Shown: piece after piece, positions 55,323 to 64,000 of the stretch
How positions within the stretch are numbered: position 1 is the stretch's first letter
Layout: each line of letters begins with the position of its first letter
Source: Pseudalkalibacillus berkeleyi
GTDB lineage: Bacteria > Bacillota > Bacilli > Bacillales > Fictibacillaceae
NCBI RefSeq assembly: GCF_021608225.1
Contig: NZ_JAKIJS010000001.1
Location: 124,001-188,000, forward strand
Reading direction: 5' to 3'
Length of the DNA: 64,000 nt
Position numbers and translations under genes: made by a program
Notes under the pieces: model-generated
What the model was told of the DNA's origin: nothing
Databases searched by the model: none
The model's input: only the letters and a program-made list of their open reading frames with translations

Positions 55323-56702
55323 TTAGTAAAGCTTTCCTTGTCTAAATAGAATGGTCGATAACTTCATCACAGCGTGGATGTAACAATTTTGGCGTAGTGG
55401 AAATGGATCTCCGAAATACTGTGGAAGAATGGTTTCCATCGTACCTTTCATTTTCTTCAAAAGTAGTTTGTTTACTTCGTCCTCACTATAGAACTGGGTT
55501 TCACGACCTTGTAGCCATTCGAAATAGGAAACGATTACACCACCCGCGTTTGCAAGGATATCAGGAACGATAATGGTTCCTAGATTACTTAGGTACTGAT
55601 CTGCCTCTCCGGTAATAGGCGCATTTGCACCTTCTACGATCATTTTCGCTTGAACCTTTTCAACATTATCAGCATGGATTTGATCCTCAAGCGCAGCTAA
55701 TATCAATACATCTACATCAAGGTAAAGTACATCTTCGCGATCAAGAATATCTGCAGATACATTAGCAGCAGTTAATTGGCCGTCATCTGTAGGGAGATCA
55801 CCATCATTTTTTTCTGTAAAATCAATTAACGCTGGGATGTCTAGCCCTTTTTCGTTGTAAAGTGTAACATTCCGATCACTAACTGCTACTATTTTATTAT
55901 TTAAATGCTTACATTCAAACGCTTCAAGGGCAGCAATAGAACCGACATTCCCGAAACCTTGGACAGAGAGTGTCAACGGACGATTTGCATAACTAAGCGC
56001 AGTCTTTGCAAATGGGTTATCAAGGGTCGATAGCCAATTCTTCTGTTCATTTAAGAAATCATGAATCATATAGCGCAATGTGAAATAAACACCTTTACCA
56101 GTCGCTTTTCTTCGACCAAGAGAGCCCCCATTTACAACGCTTTTCCCTGTAAAACTGCCTCGATAAGGCTTGCCTGGTTTAATGCTCTTATATTCTGCCA
56201 TCATCCAGTCCATTTCTCGATCCCCCGTACCCACATCTGGAGCTGGAATGTCCTTATCTGGACCAATGACATCACTAAAGTAATGGACGTATTTCTCACA
56301 AATAAGATGTAACTCTTTTACGGAGTAGTCCCTCGGGTTCAGTACAACACCACCTTTACCTCCTCCAAAAGGAACTTCATGAAGTGCGTTTTTCAGAGTC
56401 ATTAGAGAAGCAAGGTTTGTGACTTCCTCCTCATTCACTGATTCGTGAAATCGAATCCCACCTTTATATGGTCCAAGCGCATTATTATGTTGCACCCTGA
56501 AGGCTGGAATTCGTACAACCTTTCCATCTTCTAACGCAATCCTCAAAAAGGATTTATGTATTTGATTGGGCGTAGAGAGAATAGCGGCTAATGATGTAAA
56601 TGCCTGTTCACGTGTTTCATCCTGTAGGTCAGGTAGAAAAGTGTCATCTTCTAATAGTGCATCTAGCGAATTCTGAACAATTGTACCTGTTTGGCTCGTC
56701 AT
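55323..56702 (-). CDS. Glutamate dehydrogenase-type Glu/Leu/Phe/Val dehydrogenase
   Basis: Oxidative deamination of glutamate is the likeliest reaction. It has 459 residues. Substrate domain: ALGPYKGGIRFHESVNEEEV near residue 75 and VPFGGGKGGVVLNPRDYS near residue 115 with the catalytic lysine; PAPDVGTGDREMDWM follows. Nucleotide domain: VQGFGNVGSIAA near residue 250. The chain is about 35 residues longer than RocG-type enzymes, with an insertion near FLNEQKNWLSTLDNPFAKT. Divergent from the subtilase across 288 bp with no other feature I can support. NAD or NADP preference is not readable. Confidence 0.9.
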   Translation of the reverse strand: MTSQTGTIVQNSLDALLEDDTFLPDLQDETREQAFTSLAAILSTPNQIHKSFLRIALEDGKVVRIPAFRVQHNNALGPYKGGIRFHESVNEEEVTNLASLMTLKNALHEVPFGGGKGGVVLNPRDYSVKELHLICEKYVHYFSDVIGPDKDIPAPDVGTGDREMDWMMAEYKSIKPGKPYRGSFTGKSVVNGGSLGRRKATGKGVYFTLRYMIHDFLNEQKNWLSTLDNPFAKTALSYANRPLTLSVQGFGNVGSIAALEAFECKHLNNKIVAVSDRNVTLYNEKGLDIPALIDFTEKNDGDLPTDDGQLTAANVSADILDREDVLYLDVDVLILAALEDQIHADNVEKVQAKMIVEGANAPITGEADQYLSNLGTIIVPDILANAGGVIVSYFEWLQGRETQFYSEDEVNKLLLKKMKGTMETILPQYFGDPFPLRQNCYIHAVMKLSTILFRQGKLY

Positions 56703-56990
56703 AAACTATAAAACCTCCAACTGGTCATTTGTATCTATTATAGCAATATTTGTAGTATTCCTTAAAAGATAAGGTCTGAATCATTCGACAATTTAACTTT
56801 TGTCGAAAAGATAGTAGAAGCGTCCTCAATCAGAATGAAGATATTGAATTAAGCAGGACATTCCACACAAATATAAAATGCAGTTATTTCCATACATATC
56901 CTCATTTCATCATAGGTCTAATGTATTACGATTAAGTAGCAGAAAATTTAAAACATTCAAAAATTGATGAAAATTGAGGGAGGAAAAGGA

Positions 56991-58706
56991 ATGAAGAAGA
57001 AACATGTTGTCGCTTCGACAGTACTTGCTACAAGTATGCTTTTTACATCTATCGGAGGTGTAAGTGGTGCAGATTTCGAAAAGAAAGTGTCAAAAAATCC
57101 GGTAATGCCTCAAGCAATGGTGAATGTGAATGGTAACAAAGTGTATGACAATCTCGAATCTATGCTTAAAGAGAAATCTCAATCCGACATCATTAATGTC
57201 ATCATCCAATTCGATGAAACGCTAGGAAATGAGAAAGCACATCAATCAATCCTAAGAAAAGTCGGCAAATTTAAAACAAAGCATAAATTCTCAAAAGCCC
57301 TCAATGGGGTAGCGGCATCTATGACGAAAAAGCAAATTGAGAAATTGGAAAAACTGCCATTCGTTAAATCTATTGAATATGATGCTCCAATTCAAGCTAC
57401 AAATGGCACAGCAAACACTTGGTTTGGAACAGAAAAAGCACGAACGGATTTCGGTCTAACGGGTAACAGTGATGGAAACGTAAATACGTATTCGAAAGAT
57501 GATCAAGTGGTAGCAGTCATAGATACAGGTATTGACGCCAACCATGTGGACCTTGATGAAGGTAAGGTACTAGGGTGGAAGGACTTAGTGAATAATCGCA
57601 CAACGCCATATGATGACAATGGACACGGTACACATGTTGCGAGTACTGTTGCTGGTGATGGAGATGGAAATCCAACTCATAAGGGAGTTGCACCAGGAGC
57701 TGGCCTTGTTGGTGTAAAAGTTTTAGATAGTCAAGGTAGCGGTAGCATGAGTACGGTAACAGCTGGAATAGACTGGGCAGTAGCGAACAAAGATGTGTAC
57801 GGTATTGAAGTTCTAAGCTTAAGTCTAGGGACTTCTGCAAGTTCTGATGGGACAGACTCCACATCAGTTGCAGTTAACAACGCAGTAGATGCAGGCTTAG
57901 TCGTAACGGTAGCAGCAGGAAACTCTGGTCCTGGTAAGAAAACAATCGGATCTCCTGGAGCTGCAGAAAAAGCAATTACGGTTGGTGCTGGAGCAGACTT
58001 AGGAGAAGGTGGGTTCTTCTTAGCAGAGTTCTCAAGCCGTGGTGAAACAGCTGATGGACGGATCAAGCCGGATATCTTCGCGCCTGGTTACAATATTACA
58101 GCAGCACAAACGAATACAACGAACGGATACGTCACATACAGTGGGACAAGCATGGCGACACCATTTACAGCTGGTACAATCGCCTTAATGCTAGAAGCCA
58201 ACAATGGACTTTCGCCAACAGATGTGAAAAACATTCTATCAAACACAGCTGAAGACTGGGGGCCAGCCGGAAAAGATATCGATTATGGTCATGGGCGATT
58301 AGATGGTTATGAAGCGATTAAAGATGCAGGGAATTTGAGTGGTACAAATATTGTGACACCCAATCACTTTGCTGAGCAAGACTCACTTGGTGGGACAGGA
58401 AGTGAGGATACGTATCAATTCACGGTAAACAATACGAGTTATCCGACAGCCGTTACAATGATCATTCCGAATTGGAAGGCTAGTTGGTGGTTTGGTGGAT
58501 CACCTGACTTTGATGTATATGTGTATGATCCATCTGGGGTACAAGTTGCAAAAGCAGAAGGTACGAAGCGTCAAGAAACGATTTCCTTCACACCATCAAC
58601 GACAGGAACGTATACACTCAAAGTTTCATCTTATAGTGGAAGTGGATCCTACTATGTGGATCTAAGCTCAGGAACGAATGGACTGACACAAACATCTAAT
58701 CAATAA
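56991..58706 (+). CDS. Secreted subtilisin-like serine protease with C-terminal PPC-like domain
   Basis: Exported S8 peptidase, 571 residues. A signal peptide (residues 1-28) is followed by an inhibitor I9-type prodomain (INVIIQFDETLG...FVKSIEYDAPIQA, about residues 55-130). The catalytic domain has D178 in AVIDTGIDANH, H212 in NGHGTHVAS and S387 in SGTSMATPF. A C-terminal beta-sandwich (SEDTYQFTVNN...GSGSYYVDLSSG, about residues 465-560) fits a pre-peptidase C-terminal domain. ATG 56991 follows GGGAGGAAAAGGA. Broad extracellular protein breakdown is likely. Confidence 0.93.
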   Translation: MKKKHVVASTVLATSMLFTSIGGVSGADFEKKVSKNPVMPQAMVNVNGNKVYDNLESMLKEKSQSDIINVIIQFDETLGNEKAHQSILRKVGKFKTKHKFSKALNGVAASMTKKQIEKLEKLPFVKSIEYDAPIQATNGTANTWFGTEKARTDFGLTGNSDGNVNTYSKDDQVVAVIDTGIDANHVDLDEGKVLGWKDLVNNRTTPYDDNGHGTHVASTVAGDGDGNPTHKGVAPGAGLVGVKVLDSQGSGSMSTVTAGIDWAVANKDVYGIEVLSLSLGTSASSDGTDSTSVAVNNAVDAGLVVTVAAGNSGPGKKTIGSPGAAEKAITVGAGADLGEGGFFLAEFSSRGETADGRIKPDIFAPGYNITAAQTNTTNGYVTYSGTSMATPFTAGTIALMLEANNGLSPTDVKNILSNTAEDWGPAGKDIDYGHGRLDGYEAIKDAGNLSGTNIVTPNHFAEQDSLGGTGSEDTYQFTVNNTSYPTAVTMIIPNWKASWWFGGSPDFDVYVYDPSGVQVAKAEGTKRQETISFTPSTTGTYTLKVSSYSGSGSYYVDLSSGTNGLTQTSNQ

Positions 58707-58722
58707 ACTTATCTATAACAAA

Positions 58723-58774
58723 GAGCTGACCTATTATTCATTGAAAAATGAACATAGGTCAGCTCAATTTTTTT
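58723..58774 (+). terminator. Intrinsic terminator of subtilase
   Basis: GAGCTGACCTAT pairs perfectly with ATAGGTCAGCTC, with an inner TTCATT/AATGAA helix, followed by seven T residues. Confidence 0.9.
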
Positions 58775-58821
58775 GTCGTTATTATTGTGATTTCCTAGGA
58801 AATTGTAATTTTCCCTCGATA

Positions 58822-59841
58822 TTAAGAGGCGTCTGCTGTATTTCGTTTACGGTACATCGATTTTTGTAGAAGGCTTGTCCTTAATTCAATTAAAGGTTGA
58901 GCTAGAGTCATTATTGGTTTAGATGCTAATGATAACGTGACAACTGCTGCCAATACGACGAATAAAATATAGTTTCCAGTGTCTTGAATGGCATCGTAGA
59001 ACGGTGTAATAGAGAACAATTTCACGATAAATCCATGTAGCAAATAAACGTATAATGTTCGTCCACCCATATGCGTGAAGAATAGCTTCCTTCTTGGAAC
59101 GAGTGCCATGAAACTGAATGTAGCAATGAGCATTAATCCATACATAAGCAAACGAATGAGAATTGCTTGTTCAACACCAACTCCAAGTTCTTCATAGGAT
59201 GATGAAGCCAATAACCATTCTTTCGCTGCTTCTGGAAAGAAGAAATAATAACTAATAAACATCGTAACGAATAAAGTACTTGCGGCTATACGTTTCCTCG
59301 TATTTAACAACGCGTAAAAGTGTTCTTTCTTTAAATAATAGCCGAGCAAAAATACTGGGAAAAAGACAAATGTTCTAGATAGACTTAAAAATGTCCCAAT
59401 ATCTTGTACATATCCTGCAATTAATCCTAGTCCAAGAGCAACGATCAAAGGATATTTAATACGAGCGAATATGACTAGTAATACGTTCCATAGGACTAAA
59501 CTTAGTAGAAACCAAAGCGTCCAATATGGATCAAAGAGCTTAAATGTTTCACTTCCGTTTTTGATCGTGTAAAAAGCAAAATAGATGATCTGAAAAATGA
59601 AATAAGGGATCAATATTTTTTTGAAAATGTTTTTCAAGTAACCTTCTTTAAAGATACTCTTCGAGAAAAATCCAGCAATCAATATGAATGCAGGCATGTG
59701 AAACGTGTAAATAAAGTTATACACCGTATATAAAACGTCACTATTTGATTTATGTGGACTTATGAAATGTCCAAATACAACGAGAAAAATCAGTATAAAT
59801 TTTGCATTGTCAAAATAATAATCTCGTTTTTCCTTACCCAT
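58822..59841 (-). CDS. Acyltransferase 3 family membrane protein
   Basis: A 339-residue polytopic protein with about ten helices. The family signature near the N terminus is DYYFDNAKFILIFLVVFGHFISP, with the key histidine, and THMGGRTLYVYLLHGFIVKLF lies near the C terminus. It resembles fucose 4-O-acetylase-like enzymes that O-acetylate surface polysaccharides. ATG 59841 has TGGAGG at 8 bp; TTG 59856 overlaps that site. No polysaccharide genes are adjacent, so the acceptor is unknown. Confidence 0.85.
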   Translation of the reverse strand: MGKEKRDYYFDNAKFILIFLVVFGHFISPHKSNSDVLYTVYNFIYTFHMPAFILIAGFFSKSIFKEGYLKNIFKKILIPYFIFQIIYFAFYTIKNGSETFKLFDPYWTLWFLLSLVLWNVLLVIFARIKYPLIVALGLGLIAGYVQDIGTFLSLSRTFVFFPVFLLGYYLKKEHFYALLNTRKRIAASTLFVTMFISYYFFFPEAAKEWLLASSSYEELGVGVEQAILIRLLMYGLMLIATFSFMALVPRRKLFFTHMGGRTLYVYLLHGFIVKLFSITPFYDAIQDTGNYILFVVLAAVVTLSLASKPIMTLAQPLIELRTSLLQKSMYRKRNTADAS

Positions 59842-60048
59842 AATCTTTGCCTCCAAGTTGTTTAATCATTATTTGTGTTATACATTAAAAACGAAGCATG
59901 CTGTGTACTAACATACCCCGTCAGATTATGAATAAACCGTTTGTCATCAAATTTATTCGTTATCGTTATAAATTTATGGAGGTTTGTAAATTACACTTAA
60001 CAGATGCTACGACTTTGTAATAAATGTAACCATTTGTAGAGGTGAATA

Positions 60049-60966
60049 ATGGAAAATAAAACGAATATTTTGGCAATTGAGGGACCTTTTTCATTTGAAA
60101 ATACCTTTCAAAAACATCATCGAACGACAGATACTTTAAAGTCCATGGTCATTAAACCGGAAGAAAGCCGTTTCATTAAATGGATAAACTTAGCTGGAAA
60201 GCCGTTTCTTTTAGATATTACAGTTGTTAACGAAGAGAATGGAATCTCCATGCATCAAAATCAAAGAGTGGATAAAGACATAGAGCGTGAGCTCCAAACG
60301 TTTATGAAGAGAATGTTTGGTACGGACTATAGGCTGGAATCATTCTATGAACATATAAGAGAAAACAGTCATAGAGTCACCCAAGTTACCCACCTTTTTC
60401 ATGGCATGCGTGTCATTACCAACCCAGATTTATTTGAGACAACAGTAGACACGATTATAGGTCAGCAAGTGAATTTGAAGTTCGCTGCAACATTAAAGGA
60501 ACGACTGATTCGTTATGCGGGCACAGTCCATCGGTTCGAAGAGGATAATCTTTACATATTCCCTAGTCCAGATCGAGTCGCTAAGCTTGAATATCAAGAA
60601 CTTCAAGATTTGTCATTTAGTCAACGGAAGTCAGAATATATTATTGATTTTGCAAGACTAGTGTCTAGTGGAGCGATTGATTTAAATGCCCTATGGAATT
60701 TATCTAATCAAGAGATTATTGACCATTTGATGCCATTAAGAGGAATTGGAATGTGGACAGTTGAGTGCTTAATGTTGTTCGGACTCCATCGACCGAATGT
60801 ACTTCCCGCAGCAGATATCGGATTGAGAAATGCAGTGAAGTTTCTATATGATTCGGAAAAACAACCTCAAACTGAAGAGATTCGAAAACTAGCGGAAGAA
60901 GAAAATTGGTACCCATGGGAGAGTTACATTACTTATTATTTATGGCAATATTTAAATACGATATGA
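60049..60966 (+). CDS. AlkA-like DNA-3-methyladenine glycosylase
   Basis: Base-excision repair glycosylase of the HhH-GPD superfamily, 305 residues. A beta-rich N-terminal domain (residues 1-100) is followed by helical segments with VDTIIGQQVNLKFAATLKERL near residue 140. The helix-hairpin-helix LMPLRGIGMWTVECLMLFGLHRPNVLPAADIGLRNAV places the catalytic aspartate at D256. The N-terminal TBP-like domain suggests AlkA rather than MutY or Nth; there is no Fe-S cysteine cluster. ATG 60049 follows AGAGGTGA. Single gene. Confidence 0.9.
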   Translation: MENKTNILAIEGPFSFENTFQKHHRTTDTLKSMVIKPEESRFIKWINLAGKPFLLDITVVNEENGISMHQNQRVDKDIERELQTFMKRMFGTDYRLESFYEHIRENSHRVTQVTHLFHGMRVITNPDLFETTVDTIIGQQVNLKFAATLKERLIRYAGTVHRFEEDNLYIFPSPDRVAKLEYQELQDLSFSQRKSEYIIDFARLVSSGAIDLNALWNLSNQEIIDHLMPLRGIGMWTVECLMLFGLHRPNVLPAADIGLRNAVKFLYDSEKQPQTEEIRKLAEEENWYPWESYITYYLWQYLNTI

Positions 60967-60969
60967 ACA

Positions 60970-61010
60970 TAAAAAAATAGACCTTGCTTCAGCAAGGTCT
61001 ATTTCTTCTT
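60970..61010. terminator. Bidirectional terminator
   Basis: ATAGACCTTGC pairs with GCAAGGTCTAT around TTCA. An A-run before and TTTCTTCTT after allow use from both strands. Confidence 0.85.
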
Positions 61011-61011
61011 A

Positions 61012-61899
61012 TTAATCTAAAATTGTTACTTCTACTTGTTGTACGCCAAATTGTTCGGCTTTATCTTGAGATTGCATATATAGGTCAATCTTATTTCCGT
61101 TTATAGCGCCACCTGTATCACCAGCAACTGCACGGCCATAGCCCTCTACATATACTTCTGTTCCGAGTGGAATGACATTAGGGTCTACAGCGATCACTTT
61201 TTGGTCTGGATTTTTATTTAAATCAATTCCAGTTGCTGTTACGCCTGAGCACCCATTACAGTCAGCAGTATATGCTGTAGCTTGCATAGTCATTGTTTTT
61301 TCTTCATCTGCAGCTGAAGCTTCTGCTTCTTCTGGTTCAGAAGTTGTTGTTGCTTCAGTAGATTCAGCTTCTTCTTTAACTGGTTCGGCTTTTTTTGCTG
61401 CTTCATTCAAGTTAAATAGTGCTGCTTTTGTTTCAGGACCTGCAATACCATCAACTTGTAGACTATTTTTATTTTGGAAGTTTTCAACTGCTTTTTCGGT
61501 TATAGGACCGAAAATGCCGTCCACCTTATAGTTGTAAAGCTTCATTTCAGCCAAATGCTTTTGTAAATGTTGTACAGCCTTACCACGATCACCACGTTCA
61601 ATCATTTCAGTAGCTTCTTCTAGTACATCTGCTGTTTCTTGATCGACAGTACCTGTTGGCTTAAGATCATAGTCTTTTTGGAAATTCTTTACCCCTGTAT
61701 GAGTGATACTACCGAAATAGCCGGTAGATTTATCGTAGTTGAAGAATCCTAATTCTTTAAGGTCCTTTTGAATAGTGTGGACGTCCTCATCCCACATGTT
61801 CTTCTTTAACGGCTTGTCCAATTCCGCCGCTTGAGTTGCTGTAGGTGCAAGAGCAGCAGTTCCTGCAATAGCAACAGTAAGTGCTAATTTCTTAAACAT
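61012..61899 (-). CDS. Secreted peptidoglycan-binding protein with 3D domain
   Basis: Exported protein of 295 residues: signal peptide (residues 1-24, ending TQAAE) and two PG_binding_1 modules (VHTIQKDLKELGFFNYDKSTGYFGSITHTGVKNFQ and AVQHLQKHLAEMKLYNYKVDGIFGPITEKAVENFQ). A Glu/Ala/Ser/Thr-rich linker follows, then a C-terminal 3D domain with the three aspartates (VDPNVIPLGTEVYVEGYG, AVAGDTGG and NKIDLYM). 3D domains occur in lytic transglycosylase-like cell wall enzymes such as YocH. A role in wall turnover is inferred. Confidence 0.9.
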   Translation of the reverse strand: MFKKLALTVAIAGTAALAPTATQAAELDKPLKKNMWDEDVHTIQKDLKELGFFNYDKSTGYFGSITHTGVKNFQKDYDLKPTGTVDQETADVLEEATEMIERGDRGKAVQHLQKHLAEMKLYNYKVDGIFGPITEKAVENFQNKNSLQVDGIAGPETKAALFNLNEAAKKAEPVKEEAESTEATTTSEPEEAEASAADEEKTMTMQATAYTADCNGCSGVTATGIDLNKNPDQKVIAVDPNVIPLGTEVYVEGYGRAVAGDTGGAINGNKIDLYMQSQDKAEQFGVQQVEVTILD

Positions 61900-62119
61900 A
61901 TAGAAGGTTCCCTCCTTTAAATTGCAAGACGCATCTGTTTTTTTTACGCGTCTTAATTGGACATTCTACTACTTGAGTATGACAATGCAATAATAGAGCA
62001 ATTACAATGAAGTTACGATTAGAATACAATGGACAAGTGCTTTGTTATTATTCTGAATATAAGGTAAAATAGGTAATAATTTACTATATTAATCCAGATT
62101 GTGAAGTGGAGGGGTTGTT

Positions 62120-62647
62120 CTGAAGAAATTAAACCTACCATCTAAATGGATTTTATCGATTGGGCTTATTAGTTTAATCATCATTGGAATTGGAGGTTGG
62201 ACAGGCGTTTATCTGTTTAAAAAAGCAGACGGAAATCCAACAACACTAGCTAGTGCGAAGAATAATGGAGATGTTCGTGTCGTTTCGAACGATGCCTTAT
62301 TTAATGATGAGGGAAAAGAAGAGGAAATTTTGAGAGAAATAAATTTAATGCACACATATTTCAATGAACTGCTTGGGTGGGGAGCTTGGCAAAGTATCGA
62401 TCCCACAAATAAAGAAGAACAGCTCGGAGATCGTCTCAAGTATATAAGGAAAATACTAGTCCCGGAAACAAGAGGCACACTAAAGAATGATTTGAATAGA
62501 GCAGCAGACGGAATAGAGCGTGCCATTGACGAAAACGATACAAAACATTTGCTGGTTACACATAGAATTTTTCATGATCTTGATGTGGTAATGAATGATA
62601 TTGTTGTTGATGTATATTGGGGTGTGACTGAAACATATGGAAAGTAA
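62120..62647 (+). CDS. Membrane-anchored hypothetical protein with probable CTG start
   Basis: A 175-residue reading frame whose only plausible start is CTG 62120. A stop lies at 62102-62104, GGAGGGG precedes the CTG at 5-6 bp, and the first residues (KKLNLPSKWILSIGLISLIIIGIGGW) form a signal anchor. The next standard start in frame is TTG 62330, which would remove the anchor and has no ribosome site. The extracytoplasmic part has TYFNELLGWGAWQSIDP and a helical C terminus. No family recognised. Single gene. Confidence 0.65.
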   Translation: MKKLNLPSKWILSIGLISLIIIGIGGWTGVYLFKKADGNPTTLASAKNNGDVRVVSNDALFNDEGKEEEILREINLMHTYFNELLGWGAWQSIDPTNKEEQLGDRLKYIRKILVPETRGTLKNDLNRAADGIERAIDENDTKHLLVTHRIFHDLDVVMNDIVVDVYWGVTETYGK

Positions 62648-62737
62648 AGGTCGCTGTTAAAAAAACTGTCAAGTTTAGATAGTGAATTCCTTTCAATGTC
62701 ATGTTAAATTTGAAGTTGGAAGGAAGGGATACTATTG

Positions 62738-62902
62738 ATGTTTAAAGTGATGGTTGCATCTATTCTCATCATTATTTTCGTACTTGTGATATTTGTGGCT
62801 GCAATAACAAAGGGATATTCATATAAACATACCATTGATCCACTAGAAAACAATCCAAATGTAGATGGAAATGAAGAAGATAAGGATAAGAATGAACAAT
62901 AA
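62738..62902 (+). CDS. YtzI-like small membrane protein, 54 residues
   Basis: ATG 62738 follows GGAAGGAAGGG. A single membrane span (residues 5-24) is followed by KGYSYKHTIDPLENN, a motif I associate with YtzI-type peptides of Bacillaceae, and an acidic tail NEEDKDKNEQ. A terminator follows 29 bp after the stop. Function unknown. Confidence 0.65.
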   Translation: MFKVMVASILIIIFVLVIFVAAITKGYSYKHTIDPLENNPNVDGNEEDKDKNEQ

Positions 62903-62931
62903 ATGCTTAATTTTATAATTTTACTGATGAT

Positions 62932-62967
62932 AAAGGGTGGCTGTATACTTCAGTCACCCTTTTTTTG
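62932..62967 (+). terminator. Intrinsic terminator
   Basis: AAAGGGTG-CTG pairs with CAG-CACCCTTT around a 7-nt loop, followed by a T-run. Confidence 0.88.
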
Positions 62968-63043
62968 TATTTGGACAAGCAAAAAATGGAAAATGGCATA
63001 TATTGTACAAAGGGAATAAAAATGAATTGAAAGTGGTGGAAAA

Positions 63044-64000
63044 ATGGTTACTGTCGTGATTGATCCCGGTCATGGAGGAACTGACCCAGGTGCAACTTAT
63101 AAGCAATATAAAGAAAAAGACTTTAATTTAAAAGTCGCGCTATTGATCCGTAAGTATCTAATAGAGACCTATGAAGTGAAAGTATTGATGACAAGGTCCA
63201 ATGATGAAACCTTAAGCTTAGAGCAACGCACAACATATGCGAATAATAAAAATGCAGATTTCTATTTGTCAGTCCATCATAATGCAGCTGGTGGATCTGG
63301 TTTTGAAAGTTATATTTATAATGGTTCAATACCGAGTGCAACGAAGGAAATCCAAAGAATTATCCATAAAGAAATTGTATTTACAACAAATAAATATAAT
63401 GTAAAAGATCGTGGCCAAAAGAGAGCGAACTTTTTCGTGTTACGGAAGACGAAAATGAATGCACTTCTTCTGGAGGTTTTATTTATAGATAACCAAAGGG
63501 ATTTGCAGTTGATGTTAAATAATCAATTTCTACAGGATGTTGCGAAAGCAACTGCAATTGGATTAGCAAAAGCTCTCAATTTAACAGCAAAGCCGAAACC
63601 TCTACCAAAACCTGATCCAAATGCATTGTACAAAGTCATCGCTGGCTCATTTAAAGAGGAAGAAAATGCTAAGCAACGTGCGCTATTTCTGCAAACGAAC
63701 AAAATTAACTCGTACATTTATCCTGTAAATATTAATGGAACGACTTATTATCGTGTACAAGCTGGCGCTTTCTCACTCAAAGAAAATGCAGATGAGTTAG
63801 TTGCACAGTTGAAAAGTATTGGAATTGATGGAGCATTTATCGTAACAGAAGGTGAAGTTGAGCCACCTCCTGTTGAACCGATTACGGGGTATAGAATTAT
63901 GGGAAACAGCGTGTTGACAGCTTCTTCAATGAATAAAATGATAAAGGTGATAAACAAAAGTGCGCCAGAACTTGCAGATTTGTATTTAGAAATTGGTGAA
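63044..64000 (+). CDS. N-acetylmuramoyl-L-alanine amidase with SPOR repeats, 3' truncated by window end
   Basis: Open to the last base, so the C terminus is missing. Residues 1-175 form an Amidase_3 domain: zinc ligands in VIDPGHGGTDPG, the glutamate-containing mid-region, SVHHNAAGG and the catalytic glutamate in LLLEVLFI. A PKPLPKPDPN linker is followed by two SPOR-type repeats (YKVIAGSFKEEENAKQRA and YYRVQAGAFSLKENADELV). After a second Pro-rich linker, ITGYRIMGNSVLTASSMNKMIKVIN resembles the start of a glucosaminidase domain, so a bifunctional hydrolase is likely. No signal peptide at ATG 63044, as in many phage-like or sporulation amidases. Confidence 0.9.
   Translation, partial: MVTVVIDPGHGGTDPGATYKQYKEKDFNLKVALLIRKYLIETYEVKVLMTRSNDETLSLEQRTTYANNKNADFYLSVHHNAAGGSGFESYIYNGSIPSATKEIQRIIHKEIVFTTNKYNVKDRGQKRANFFVLRKTKMNALLLEVLFIDNQRDLQLMLNNQFLQDVAKATAIGLAKALNLTAKPKPLPKPDPNALYKVIAGSFKEEENAKQRALFLQTNKINSYIYPVNINGTTYYRVQAGAFSLKENADELVAQLKSIGIDGAFIVTEGEVEPPPVEPITGYRIMGNSVLTASSMNKMIKVINKSAPELADLYLEIGE

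Overview
The window reads as chromosome of a low-GC, spore-forming member of the Bacillaceae. Supporting signs are strong AG-rich ribosome binding sites with frequent TTG/GTG starts, a T-box leader on proS, CcpA-type cre sites, Fur boxes, a YjcZ-type sporulation peptide, azlCD, an operon resembling ytrABC and a hut operon. The genus cannot be fixed from the sequence. I saw no rRNA, tRNA, prophage, transposase or CRISPR array.

Positions 1-12.7 kb hold an aerobic phenylacetate catabolon. It contains paaK (5' end cut by the window edge), paaABCD, an EthD-like gene, two enoyl-CoA hydratases, paaG, an aldehyde dehydrogenase, a 3-hydroxyacyl-CoA dehydrogenase, a thiolase, the repressor gene paaX and a PaaY-like hexapeptide protein on the other strand. 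PaaE and a fused PaaZ are not present. A thioesterase at 16.5 kb carries the same 14-bp operator-like sequence, at the same distance from its -10 box, as the paaA promoter, so the two are probably co-regulated. Between them lie a nitronate monooxygenase-like flavoprotein, a sodium:neurotransmitter-type symporter and a short-chain dehydrogenase.

Positions 17-23 kb hold a branched-chain amino acid catabolic operon (leucine dehydrogenase and a complete 2-oxoacid dehydrogenase: E1 alpha, E1 beta, E2, E3), followed by TerC, an XRE-cupin regulator divergent from azlCD, and a Cof-type HAD phosphatase. Positions 27-30.5 kb hold a phosphonate-type ABC importer (phnDCEE). From 31.7 to 36.2 kb come a Fur-controlled siderophore ATPase with a FhuF-like reductase, a MerR-SRPBCC pair and a Ste24-like protease. 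From 36.3 to 46.7 kb come proS with its proline T-box, a TlpA-like thioredoxin, two tandem DUF2254 membrane proteins, a CAP-domain protein and several small or poorly known genes.

Positions 46.8-52.5 kb hold the histidine utilisation operon hutHUIG, with a cre-overlapped promoter and a leader terminator but no recognisable hutP or hutM. The right end holds a GntR/ABC operon with a palindromic operator, glutamate dehydrogenase, a subtilase, an acyltransferase, an AlkA-like glycosylase, a 3D-domain cell wall protein, a gene that appears to start with CTG, a YtzI-like peptide and the start of a SPOR-containing amidase.

The most unusual content is intergenic. At least five gene ends carry short tandem arrays of 20-21 bp or 52 bp units. 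Two arrays share a core sequence. The 52-bp locus holds two families with the same period and the same predicted hairpin layout but different stem sequences, as expected if a structure rather than a sequence is being kept. Dispersed stem-loop repeats also occur near 6.0, 11.9-12.2 and 42.7 kb.
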